Positions 1-6,187 of a DNA stretch of 8,267 bases are shown here, piece after piece (the first letter of the stretch is position 1; each line of letters begins with the position of its first letter). The stretch comes from Acidimicrobiales bacterium (GTDB lineage: Bacteria; Actinomycetota; Acidimicrobiia; Acidimicrobiales; Ilumatobacteraceae): assembly GCA_030830415.1 (NCBI GenBank), contig JAURNB010000248.1, forward strand, positions 1 through 8,267, written 5' to 3'. The position numbers and the translations under genes were made by a program. Below the pieces are notes generated by a model that worked only from the letters and a program-made list of their open reading frames with translations, searched no databases and had not been told where the DNA came from.

Positions 1-127
1 CTCACATCGAGCTCAGCGCGCAGCCGGACTAGCTCCGCGCGCATCGCCGGCTCGTCGCCGCCCAGCGCCTGCAGCGCACACCGGCGTCGGCGTGGGCGCG
101 GTGATCGTCGCGGTCTGGTTCGTGTCC
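1..127. other. GC-rich segment foreign to the rest of the window (probable chimeric contig end)
   Basis: Counting bases gives 44 of 60 G+C in positions 1-60 and 45 of 60 in 61-120, against roughly half in the neighbouring genes. The PurH reading frame that enters from the right loses family similarity at about position 128, and none of the three minus-strand frames continues with the expected PurH sequence. Two short stretches look coding by their G/C-rich third positions: a minus-strand frame at 3-74 reading LQALGGDEPAMRAELVRLRA, a helix-like segment open to the window edge, and a plus-strand frame from about 77 reading GVGVGAVIVAVWFVSG, which resembles a membrane helix. They are in different orientations and neither can be assigned. 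The likeliest reading is a mis-joined contig end; a true recombination junction is possible. Confidence 0.5.
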
Positions 128-388
128 GGCCATATCGGCCACGTGATGCGGCAGTGAAGTATCGGCAAGAATTCCTCCGTGCACTTTGGGGTGCAGCGTG
201 ACCACGCGGTGATCGAGAATTGCGGGCACGCCAGTGAGGTCAGCTACGTCAGTAACCCCGATACCTGCCTCAATGAGCGCCTTTGCTGTTCCACCACTCG
301 AGATGATGCTCCACCCAGACGCAACAAGGCCCCGCGCAAACTCTTCAATGCCTGTTTTGTTATAGACACTGAGAAGGGCGCGGGGCAC
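29..388 (-). CDS. purH: Bifunctional AICAR formyltransferase/IMP cyclohydrolase PurH, N-terminal part only
   Basis: PurH performs the last two steps of purine synthesis: formylation of AICAR and ring closure of FAICAR to IMP in the cytoplasm. The first 87 residues match the start of the MGS-like IMP cyclohydrolase domain: ALLSVYNKTG (4-13), SSGGTAKAL (30-38), VTDVADLTG (45-53) and the signature TLHPKVHGGIL (64-74), followed by HHVADMA (81-87). The start is a GTG at 388-386, fitting the usual N-terminus of the family; the upstream Shine-Dalgarno match is weak. The gene lies 30 bases after sucD and is probably in its operon. After residue 87 (about position 128) the sequence becomes GC-rich, the expected continuation (GIEPIDLVVVNLYPF in relatives) is missing, and a TAG stops the frame at 31-29. 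The family is normally about 500-530 residues, so most of the gene is missing. Identity is sure; the 3' end given here is only the end of the open frame, probably an artefact. Confidence 0.85.
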   Translation of the reverse strand: MPRALLSVYNKTGIEEFARGLVASGWSIISSGGTAKALIEAGIGVTDVADLTGVPAILDHRVVTLHPKVHGGILADTSLPHHVADMAGHEPDRDDHRAHADAGVRCRRWAATSRRCARS

Positions 389-418
389 TGTTCACACTTT
401 CTGAATTACTTTGGTGAC

Positions 419-1318
419 TTACTTTAAGCCCTTGACAATTTCTGCCATGAGCGAGCCGGCTTCGGTTGGGTTCAAACCAATTTGTACGCCTGCTTCGCGC
501 AATGCGTCCATCTTGCCTTGTGCCGTTCCTTTGCCGCCAGAAACAATTGCTCCGGCGTGGCCCATTTTCTTGCCTGCTGGTGCAGTAACACCTGCGATGT
601 ATGCGCTCATTGGCTTTGTGACATTGGCTTTAATGAACTCTGCAGCTTCTTCTTCTGCAGAACCACCAATTTCACCAATCATGATAATTGCGTGTGTCTC
701 TGGGTCGTTTTGGAACTCAGCAAGACAATCAACAAATGAAGTTCCCGGTACTGGGTCGCCACCAATTCCTACACAGGTGCTGACGCCAATTCCTTGTTGC
801 TTCAATTCATAGAGTGCCTGATACGTGAGGGTTCCCGAACGCGAAACGATGCCAACGTTTGGACCTTTTGCTGACGGCAACTCTGCAATTTCACCGGCAG
901 TAATACCGATGTTGCATTTCCCTGGGCTGATGATTCCTGGACAGTTCGGGCCAAGAAGTCGAACTTTTGGATAATCACGAACAAGTGTGTTGAACACCTT
1001 TGCTTCGTCTTGAGCTGGAATGCCTTCGGTAATGCAGACGATGAAAGTGATTCCGGCTTTTGCTGCTTCCAAAATGGCGGCAGCTGCAGCCTTTGGTGGA
1101 ACTGCAATAAATGAAGCGTCTGCACCTGTTGCTTTTACTGCGTCGGCTACCGAGTCGAAAACAGGAATGCCTTCAACATCTTGCCCACCCTTACCTGGCG
1201 TGACGCCACCAACAACATTGGTTCCGTAGGCACGGTTGCGCAAACCGTGAAACTTGCCTTGACCTCCGGTGAGTCCTTGGACAATCACCTTGGTGTTCTC
1301 GTTTACAAAAATGGCCAT
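419..1318 (-). CDS. sucD: Succinyl-CoA synthetase (succinate-CoA ligase) alpha subunit
   Basis: SucD is the CoA-binding, phosphohistidine-carrying subunit of the TCA-cycle enzyme that interconverts succinyl-CoA plus NDP plus phosphate and succinate plus CoA plus NTP. At 299 residues it is full length. The N-terminal CoA-binding Rossmann domain shows QGLTGGQGKFH (14-24) and GGVTPGKGG (37-45); LLGPNCPGII lies at 121-130. The ligase domain shows GEIGGSAEE (215-223) and the active-site loop KKMGHAGAI, whose His254 is the residue expected to be phosphorylated. The ATG at 1318-1316 lies 8 bases after the sucC stop, with a GGAAAG-like ribosome site inside the end of sucC, so the two are cotranscribed and probably translationally coupled. 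The protein ends in GLK just before TAA at 421-419. Nothing unusual is seen. Confidence 0.98.
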   Translation of the reverse strand: MAIFVNENTKVIVQGLTGGQGKFHGLRNRAYGTNVVGGVTPGKGGQDVEGIPVFDSVADAVKATGADASFIAVPPKAAAAAILEAAKAGITFIVCITEGIPAQDEAKVFNTLVRDYPKVRLLGPNCPGIISPGKCNIGITAGEIAELPSAKGPNVGIVSRSGTLTYQALYELKQQGIGVSTCVGIGGDPVPGTSFVDCLAEFQNDPETHAIIMIGEIGGSAEEEAAEFIKANVTKPMSAYIAGVTAPAGKKMGHAGAIVSGGKGTAQGKMDALREAGVQIGLNPTEAGSLMAEIVKGLK

Positions 1319-1326
1319 GGTGTTTT

Positions 1327-2478
1327 CTACTTTCCGTTCGCAAGTGCTACTGCAGCACGGGCTGCTTCGAGCATTGTTGGCTTACTCAATAATTTGGATT
1401 CAGGAATTCCAGCTGATGCCAGAATTTCTCGTCCTTCTTCGGCGTTGGTTCCATCGAGTCGAATAACGATGGGTGCGCGCAAGTCGACACGCTTCATTGC
1501 TTCAACAATTCCCTTGGCAACTTCTTCGCCTCGTGTAATTCCACCAAAGATGTTGATGAAAATGCTCTTCACTTCTTTGTCGAAGTTGATTACTTCAAGT
1601 GCTGCTGCCATTTGGTCGGCATTTGCACCGCCGCCGATGTCGAGGAAGTTTGCTGCAGTGCCGCCTACTTGGTTCACCACATCGAGCGTGCTCATTGCCA
1701 AACCAGCACCGTTGGCAATGATGCCAACAGTTCCTGAAAGACCAATGTATTGCAAGCCCTTTTCGCGAGCGAGTTGCTCACGGTCGTCAAGTTCTTCAGT
1801 TGCGCTGTATTCGGCCCATTCTGGGTGACGATATTCAGCATTTCCGTCGAGGCTTACTTTTGCGTCGAGCGCATGTACTTCGCCAGTTGGCTTCAAAATG
1901 AGTGGGTTAATTTCGGCGAGGTCACAGTCGCCTGCGGTGAAGCAGTCGTACAACTGAACCAAAATCTTTGCCACGCCATCGAGTGCCTTTGCGGGTATCT
2001 TCGCATCGACCGCTGCTTGGCGAGCAACTTTTTCACTCAGACCATCAACAGGGTTGATATGCAACTTCACAATTGCATCGGGGTCTTTTTCAGCCACTTC
2101 TTCAATTTCCACGCCGCCTTGAGCAGACAACATCAAGAGATGCTTCTTTGCAGCACGATCGAGTGTGAATGATGCGTAATACTCTTCGTCAATATCGGAC
2201 GCATGTTCTACCCAGATGCGCTTGACGACGTGGCCTTTAATATCCATTCCCAGAATATTCCCAGCATGCAAACGCACTTCGTCGGCGTTATTGGCCAACT
2301 TAATACCACCAGCTTTTCCACGACCGCCTACCTGTACTTGAGCTTTCACAACAACGGGGTACTGCGATGCGTCGGCAACTTTCACTGCTTCATCAACAGT
2401 GACTGCTACGCCACCCGCTGATACAGGAATACCGAACTTGGCAAAATACTGTTTGCCTTGATATTCAAAGAGGTCCAC
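1327..2478 (-). CDS. sucC: Succinyl-CoA synthetase (ADP/GDP-forming) beta subunit
   Basis: SucC supplies the nucleotide-binding ATP-grasp domain and, with SucD, the succinate site of the ligase. At 383 residues it is full length. It opens with the typical MDLFEYQGKQYFAKFGIPV, followed by the ATP-grasp segment VVVKAQVQVGGRGKAGGIKL (42-61), GGVEIEEVAEKDPDAI (121-136) and the metal-binding AEINPL (188-193). The C-terminal ligase domain carries NGAGLAMSTLDVV (256-268), ANFLDIGGGA (276-285), FINIFGGI (307-314) and IRLDGTN (339-345). The start is GTG at 2478-2476, chosen because a strong AAGGAGT ribosome site sits five bases upstream and the family N-terminus begins there. It is 63 AT-rich bases downstream of the cobalamin-binding subunit gene and 8 bases upstream of sucD. 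Whether it uses ATP or GTP cannot be told from the motifs I can read. Confidence 0.98.
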   Translation of the reverse strand: MDLFEYQGKQYFAKFGIPVSAGGVAVTVDEAVKVADASQYPVVVKAQVQVGGRGKAGGIKLANNADEVRLHAGNILGMDIKGHVVKRIWVEHASDIDEEYYASFTLDRAAKKHLLMLSAQGGVEIEEVAEKDPDAIVKLHINPVDGLSEKVARQAAVDAKIPAKALDGVAKILVQLYDCFTAGDCDLAEINPLILKPTGEVHALDAKVSLDGNAEYRHPEWAEYSATEELDDREQLAREKGLQYIGLSGTVGIIANGAGLAMSTLDVVNQVGGTAANFLDIGGGANADQMAAALEVINFDKEVKSIFINIFGGITRGEEVAKGIVEAMKRVDLRAPIVIRLDGTNAEEGREILASAGIPESKLLSKPTMLEAARAAVALANGK

Positions 2479-2482
2479 TCTT

Positions 2483-2489
2483 ACTCCTT
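2483..2489 (-). promoter_or_regulatory. Strong ribosome binding site of sucC
   Basis: On the minus strand AAGGAGT lies four to five bases before the GTG start of sucC and is nearly complementary to the 16S rRNA tail. It settles the choice of this GTG as the start. It directly abuts a perfect 10-base palindrome, TTATTAATAA, at 2488-2497, within an AT-rich spacer. Confidence 0.8.
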
Positions 2490-2541
2490 ATTAATAATTG
2501 AGATCTTGATTGTAAAAATATCGCGTAACTACTTCAGAAAA

Positions 2542-2943
2542 TTACTGTGCTGCGTCGAGCGTTTCTTCAAGCCAAGCACAAATAGCTTTCAACGACGAGC
2601 CTGGTCCGAACACTTGTCCAACACCTTGCTCTTTCAACGTTCTTGCATCGGCATCGGGAATGACTCCACCACCGAAGATGAGAATGTCTCCAAGGTCGCG
2701 AGCACGGAGTTCTTCCATGACGCGAGGGAACAGCGTGAGATGAGCACCCGACAACAGCGAGAGTCCGACTGCATCGACATCTTCTTGCAGAGCAGTCTCT
2801 GCAATTTGCTCGGGGGTTTGATGTAAACCCGTATAAATGACTTCGAATCCATGATCTCGAAGGGCACGCGTAATGGTTTTTGCACCACGGTCGTGACCGT
2901 CAAGCCCTGGTTTAGCTACGACAACTCGGTAAGGCCTCTTCAC
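2542..2943 (-). CDS. Stand-alone cobalamin (B12)-binding small subunit of an acyl-CoA mutase (methylmalonyl-CoA or isobutyryl-CoA mutase type)
   Basis: This 133-residue protein is a complete B12-binding Rossmann-like domain that carries adenosylcobalamin for a radical acyl-CoA mutase; the catalytic large subunit must be encoded elsewhere. The base-off/His-on signature DxHxxG is intact at D15-G16-H17-D18-R19-G20, inside VVVAKPGLDGHDRGAK (7-22), with His17 as the expected lower cobalt ligand. GLSLLSGAH (60-68) is the loop that receives the nucleotide tail, and FGGGVIPDAD (90-99) the third conserved loop. Length and details such as IYTGLHQTPEQI (36-47) resemble IcmB of isobutyryl-CoA mutase and the separate small subunits of methylmalonyl-CoA mutase, and are less like the fused C-terminal domain of long MutB proteins; which substrate is used cannot be decided. 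The start is GTG at 2943-2941; an in-frame TAG shortly upstream excludes a longer protein. It precedes sucCD in the same direction, which favours a succinyl-CoA-producing role. Confidence 0.9.
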   Translation of the reverse strand: MKRPYRVVVAKPGLDGHDRGAKTITRALRDHGFEVIYTGLHQTPEQIAETALQEDVDAVGLSLLSGAHLTLFPRVMEELRARDLGDILIFGGGVIPDADARTLKEQGVGQVFGPGSSLKAICAWLEETLDAAQ

Positions 2944-2972
2944 AAGAAAGAAACCCTACGCCGTTGTGGCAT
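2940..2972 (-). CDS. Possible 10-codon leader ORF before the cobalamin-subunit gene
   Basis: On the minus strand an ATG at 2972-2970 opens MPQRRRVSFL and ends in a TGA whose bases overlap the GTG start of the next gene in a GTGA arrangement. A purine-rich AGAAGGAAG directly precedes the ATG, although its spacing is shorter than ideal. The downstream GTG has only a weak ribosome site of its own, so translational coupling through this short ORF is conceivable. The peptide is basic and matches no leader I know. It may equally be a chance ORF; confidence is low. Confidence 0.2.
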   Translation of the reverse strand: MPQRRRVSFL

Positions 2973-2994
2973 CTTCCTTCTAACCCGCCACACT
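2944..2994. promoter_or_regulatory. Divergent spacer between the cobalamin-subunit gene and the membrane-protein gene
   Basis: These 51 bases separate two genes read away from each other, so promoters for both must lie here or just inside the genes. I see no convincing -35/-10 pair. The 11-base word GTGGCATCTTC occurs at 2966-2976 and again at 3001-3011, just inside the plus-strand gene, and a GCCAC at 2987-2991 forms an inverted repeat with the GTGGC of the second copy. These could be an operator, but this is only a guess. Confidence 0.4.
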
Positions 2995-3483
2995 ATGGGG
3001 GTGGCATCTTCTCGACTCAAGTCCCCCCTCGCTAGAGCTTTTGCCCCTGTTGGGGCTGGAATTGTCTTTTTTGCACTGCTGTTTTTGGCCTTATGGGGCG
3101 CAGCTTCCCTCATTTCGCGGAATCCTGAGAGCATCACCAACTTGGGTGCCCAAACCTTTCGCGTGGGCTCCGTGAGCCAAGTTGCGAAAACTGTCACAGA
3201 GTCTGGCCCCGTTCTCTACCCCGACTTGCGTGACCCCGACGGCAAGCGCAGCATTGTTCTCGACCACCAAGGCTCTGACCCTGCTAAAGGATGGCGAGTG
3301 TTCTACGCCTACCCAGCAGATCGCGACGAAACGTGTCTTGCTGAGCAAGTCAAAGAGACACGCACCTTTACCGATTGTTCAGGTCGCAAAATACCGATGG
3401 AAGATTTGGCAAAGCCAACCGATGTTCGGCCTCTCGTCGAGAACCGCACCACTTTGTATATCGATTTGCGCGTTACGAAGTAG
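2995..3483 (+). CDS. Uncharacterised membrane-anchored protein, possibly with a degenerate Rieske-like domain
   Basis: I do not recognise a named family. With the ATG at 2995 the protein has 162 residues; GTG at 3001 is an alternative start, and neither has a clear ribosome site. A short basic N-terminus is followed by one strongly hydrophobic segment, about residues 18-41 (PVGAGIVFFALLFLALWGAA), suggesting a membrane anchor with the remainder outside the cell. The outer part begins TFRVGSVSQV, contains GWRVFYAYPADRDETC, and ends FTDCSGRKIPMEDL followed by VENRTTLYIDLR. That order (FRVGS opening, paired cysteines C114 and C128, a short glycine-containing turn, a final beta strand IDLR) recalls the Rieske fold, but the CxH...CxxH cluster ligands are absent, so it would not hold a 2Fe-2S centre. 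The gene is divergent from the cobalamin-subunit gene and overlaps the flavodoxin gene tail to tail by 11 bases. Coding status is well supported by the coherent composition; function is unknown. Confidence 0.75.
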   Translation: MGVASSRLKSPLARAFAPVGAGIVFFALLFLALWGAASLISRNPESITNLGAQTFRVGSVSQVAKTVTESGPVLYPDLRDPDGKRSIVLDHQGSDPAKGWRVFYAYPADRDETCLAEQVKETRTFTDCSGRKIPMEDLAKPTDVRPLVENRTTLYIDLRVTK

Positions 3484-3901
3484 CAAGCGCCGACACTAAA
3501 CGGTCGGCAAAAATTTCTGTGTGCTCGCCCAATTTGCCACGATGAAGCGCAAGGCCACCCACTACTTCTGCGCCACGTGATTCCAAAATGCGTGTCATGG
3601 TGTCGAGAGTTTTCGCAGGGTTCAATGCAAAGGTGCAAAATGCAGCCACTTTTTTGTCGCGCATTGCAGGAAGTTTTGCTAGTGCACCTGCACCCCATGG
3701 TGCTTGCCCAACAACAAAAAGTCCGTGAACCCAAGTGCCCACCAACACGATGTCGGCATTTTGGATTGAGGCATGATCTGGTTTACGCACTGGCGATAAA
3801 CCCGTGATGCTCCAGCCCGACTGCTGCAAATTGGCGCCGATCATTTCAGCGGCCTTCCAGGTATTTCCCGTCAAACTCTCTACAAGTAGTGCTGCCTTCA
3901 T
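3473..3901 (-). CDS. Flavodoxin-like FMN-binding protein
   Basis: This 142-residue protein has the size and loop pattern of a short-chain flavodoxin, a soluble FMN carrier that shuttles electrons between reductases and acceptors. The first strand and phosphate loop read ALLVESLTGNTWKAAEMI (4-21), where S9-x-T11-G12-N13-T14 fits the FMN phosphate motif. The second loop GTWVHGLFVVGQAPWGAGA (55-72) and the third AAFCTFALNPAKTLDTM (86-102) are where the isoalloxazine ring should sit. The start is ATG at 3901-3899. It follows pcrA by 55 bases with no clear terminator, so it could be the last gene of the ferredoxin-P450-pcrA run, or have its own promoter. Its stop overlaps the end of the plus-strand membrane-protein gene. 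A role as P450 redox partner is suggested only by position; a flavodoxin-domain oxidoreductase of other purpose is equally possible. Confidence 0.85.
   Translation of the reverse strand: MKAALLVESLTGNTWKAAEMIGANLQQSGWSITGLSPVRKPDHASIQNADIVLVGTWVHGLFVVGQAPWGAGALAKLPAMRDKKVAAFCTFALNPAKTLDTMTRILESRGAEVVGGLALHRGKLGEHTEIFADRLVSALATS
3489..3508 (+). terminator. Weak hairpin just after the membrane-protein gene
   Basis: GCCGAC at 3489-3494 pairs with GTCGGC at 3503-3508 around an eight-base loop, six bases after the plus-strand stop codon. It is followed by AAAAATTT, not a clean T run, so it is a poor intrinsic terminator. It lies inside the 3' end of the oppositely oriented flavodoxin gene, so the match may come from coding sequence alone. 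Confidence 0.25.
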
Positions 3902-3956
3902 GCCATCACTCTACTTCTGATGTGCCACCAGGGAAGACACCACAAGGCCACAAAAC

Positions 3957-6185
3957 CTAGAGCCTTTTCAATGGCGCCCAGGCAAGAGCCAGTATTTTTG
4001 TGCCCTTGTCGCGAAAACGAATCGTCACTTCTGCTTTTTCGCCGGCACCTTTGATATCGATCACCACACCTTCACCAAAGGTGGGATGCACAATGTCTTC
4101 ACCCACCTTGATGTCGGACAAAACATTGGCATTCACTACTGGTGCTGCGGTACGACCAGCAGCAATGGCTGCATCTACAACGCGGTTCGTGTGTTCCTCT
4201 GAGAATGAATTGCCATACGTGCGCTCGCGGCGGCTTGAACCTCCGGACCCAAATGAAGATGCACCACCAGAAAAACTTTGAGCATTTGCATTGCCTTCAA
4301 TGCGGAAAAGTTCGTGTGGAATCTCTTCCAAAAAGCGTGATGGCGGGTTGTACTGGGTATTTCCGTACAAGCTTCTGCTCCATGCGTGTGAAACATTGAG
4401 TAGTTCACGCGCACGCGTAATACCGACGTATGCAAGGCGACGCTCTTCTTCCATTTCTTCGGGCTCTGCGAGGCTTCGGCTATGCGGGAATACACCTTCT
4501 TCAAAGCCTGCAAGAAACACCACAGGGAATTCCAAGCCTTTTGCTGCGTGCAAGGTCATGAGCATGACGCGATTTTCGCCATCTATTTGGTCGGTGTCGG
4601 CAACAAGCGCAACTTGTTCAAGGAAGTCATCGACGGAATCGAACTCTTCTGCGAAACCAATCAGTTCTGCAAGGTTCTCTAGGCGACCTGCCGACTCGAC
4701 TGTGTCTTCGTTTTCCAATTCCGTCATATAACCCGAGCTCTTCAGCACCAGGCGCAGTACTTCTGCCGGGCCTTCACTTTGATGGTTCCCTGCTTCATCG
4801 AGTGATGCAAGAAATGCGGTAATACCTTTTAATGCTGCTCCGCCCACCGAAGCCGCAGCCGCATTGTGGAGCGCAAATGAAAAACCCTGTCCGTGATTGC
4901 GCGCATACGTGTCGAGTTTGTCGACGCTGGTGTCGCCAATGCCACGCTTGGGAACATTGAGCACACGCTTTACATTGACTTCATCGGCTTCGTTAATGGC
5001 AGCCCGCAAATACGCGAGCGCATCTTTTACTTCACGGCGCTCATAGAAACGAGTGCCTCCAATAATTTTGTAGGGAACTCCGAAGCGCATCAGCGACTCT
5101 TCAAGAATACGGCTTTGCGCATTCGCGCGATAAAATACGGCCATTTCGCCCCATTGGCGGGCATCGGTTTCATGTGCGTCACGAATTTGTTGTGCAATCC
5201 AGCGAGCTTCATCGTGCTCATCGTCGGCGTAATAACGCACGATGGGGTCACCAGTTCCTGAGTCGCTCCACAGGTTCTTCGGCTTGCGCTCAATGTTGTT
5301 AGAAATAACAGCATTGGCGGCATTCAAAATGTTTTGTGTGCTGCGATAGTTCTGCGCCAACACCACGGTGGTGACATCGGGAAAAGCTTCTTCGAACTGC
5401 ATGATGTTGCGAAAATCTGCACCACGAAAGCGATAAACAGACTGGTCGGTATCGCCTACAACGCAAACGTTGTGATGCTTTGCCCCCAGCATGAGAACAA
5501 TTTCGTTTTGCGACACGTTGGTGTCTTGATATTCATCAATCAAAATATGTTCAAAACGCTCTTGGTACATTGCAAGGACATCGGGGTGTTGCTTAAACAA
5601 CTGCACCGTGCGCATGAGTAAGTCGTCGAAGTCCATTGCGCCTGCGCGCTCTAGACGCAACTGATATTCAATGTAAACATCGGCATGCTTCGATTCGAGC
5701 ATTCCTGTTGCGCGGTCTTTTGCCTTGCCAGGCGTGAGCAATTCGTTTTTCCACAAACTGATGCGTGCTTGAACACCGCGCGCCGGGAAACGTTTGACAT
5801 CGAGGCCCAGATCGCGAATGACATAGCTCACCAAACGCTGTGCGTCTGACTGATCGTAAATAGAAAAAGTCTTAGGGAAACCTAAAAGATCGGCATGGGC
5901 ACGCAATATGCGAACACAAGCTGCGTGAAACGTGCTCACCCACATTTGACGCGCAACAGGGCCAACCAATGCCTCTACGCGGTCGCGCATCTCACCAGCA
6001 GCTTTGTTGGTGAAGGTAATGGCGAGAACGCGCATGGGGTGCACGCCACCCTCGATGAGCCATGCAATGCGCTGAGTTAAAACTCGCGTTTTACCTGAAC
6101 CTGCACCCGCAACCACCAGAAGTGGACCACCTTGGTGCACCACCGCATCGTATTGATCGGGGTTGAGAGTATCGAGGTCGAGCAC
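3957..6185 (-). CDS. pcrA: ATP-dependent DNA helicase of the UvrD/PcrA family (SF1A)
   Basis: A 742-residue 3'-5' helicase acting in nucleotide excision repair, replication restart and transcription-coupled repair. All SF1A motifs are visible: Q motif LNPDQYDAV (7-15), Walker A AGAGSGKT (26-33), motif Ia ITFTNKAAGEMRDRV (56-70), motif Ib STFHAACVRI (84-93), motif II LIDEYQDT (215-222), motif III VVGDTDQSVYRFRGAD (242-257), motif IV AQNYRSTQNIL (277-287), motif V LMTLHAAKGLEFPVVFL (542-558) and motif VI EERRLAYVGITRAR (580-593). A Gly/Ser-rich linker (about 636-655) leads to a C-terminal Tudor-like module, VGEDIVHPTFGEGVV to the LKRL end (694-742), of the PcrA type that contacts RNA polymerase. 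The start is GTG at 6185-6183, two bases after the P450 stop; AGGA abuts it without spacing, so translation probably depends on coupling to the P450. No other upstream start exists in frame, and the next GTG codons would remove the Q motif. PcrA and actinobacterial UvrD1 are the nearest names. Confidence 0.97.
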   Translation of the reverse strand: MLDLDTLNPDQYDAVVHQGGPLLVVAGAGSGKTRVLTQRIAWLIEGGVHPMRVLAITFTNKAAGEMRDRVEALVGPVARQMWVSTFHAACVRILRAHADLLGFPKTFSIYDQSDAQRLVSYVIRDLGLDVKRFPARGVQARISLWKNELLTPGKAKDRATGMLESKHADVYIEYQLRLERAGAMDFDDLLMRTVQLFKQHPDVLAMYQERFEHILIDEYQDTNVSQNEIVLMLGAKHHNVCVVGDTDQSVYRFRGADFRNIMQFEEAFPDVTTVVLAQNYRSTQNILNAANAVISNNIERKPKNLWSDSGTGDPIVRYYADDEHDEARWIAQQIRDAHETDARQWGEMAVFYRANAQSRILEESLMRFGVPYKIIGGTRFYERREVKDALAYLRAAINEADEVNVKRVLNVPKRGIGDTSVDKLDTYARNHGQGFSFALHNAAAASVGGAALKGITAFLASLDEAGNHQSEGPAEVLRLVLKSSGYMTELENEDTVESAGRLENLAELIGFAEEFDSVDDFLEQVALVADTDQIDGENRVMLMTLHAAKGLEFPVVFLAGFEEGVFPHSRSLAEPEEMEEERRLAYVGITRARELLNVSHAWSRSLYGNTQYNPPSRFLEEIPHELFRIEGNANAQSFSGGASSFGSGGSSRRERTYGNSFSEEHTNRVVDAAIAAGRTAAPVVNANVLSDIKVGEDIVHPTFGEGVVIDIKGAGEKAEVTIRFRDKGTKILALAWAPLKRL

Positions 6186-6187
6186 TC

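Noticed and set aside
411..812. Long open frames on the plus strand opposite sucD and sucC (for example 411-812 and 1181-1828).
   Set aside because: They lie wholly antisense to genes with intact family motifs and have low-complexity, serine/proline-rich translations typical of shadow frames.
2488..2497. Perfect palindrome TTATTAATAA next to the sucC ribosome site.
   Set aside because: A 10-base A/T palindrome is easily expected by chance in a 63-base AT-rich spacer; not enough to call an operator.
2491..2520. TTTACA and TAATAA with a 17-base spacer on the minus strand before sucC.
   Set aside because: The transcription start would fall inside the ribosome binding site, and the -10 match is only three of six bases, so it is probably chance in an AT-rich spacer.
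2851..2994. Upstream extension of the membrane-protein frame to an ATG at 2851.
   Set aside because: It would overlap the cobalamin-subunit gene head to head and add a sequence without membrane or family character; the hydrophobic anchor follows naturally from the start at 2995.
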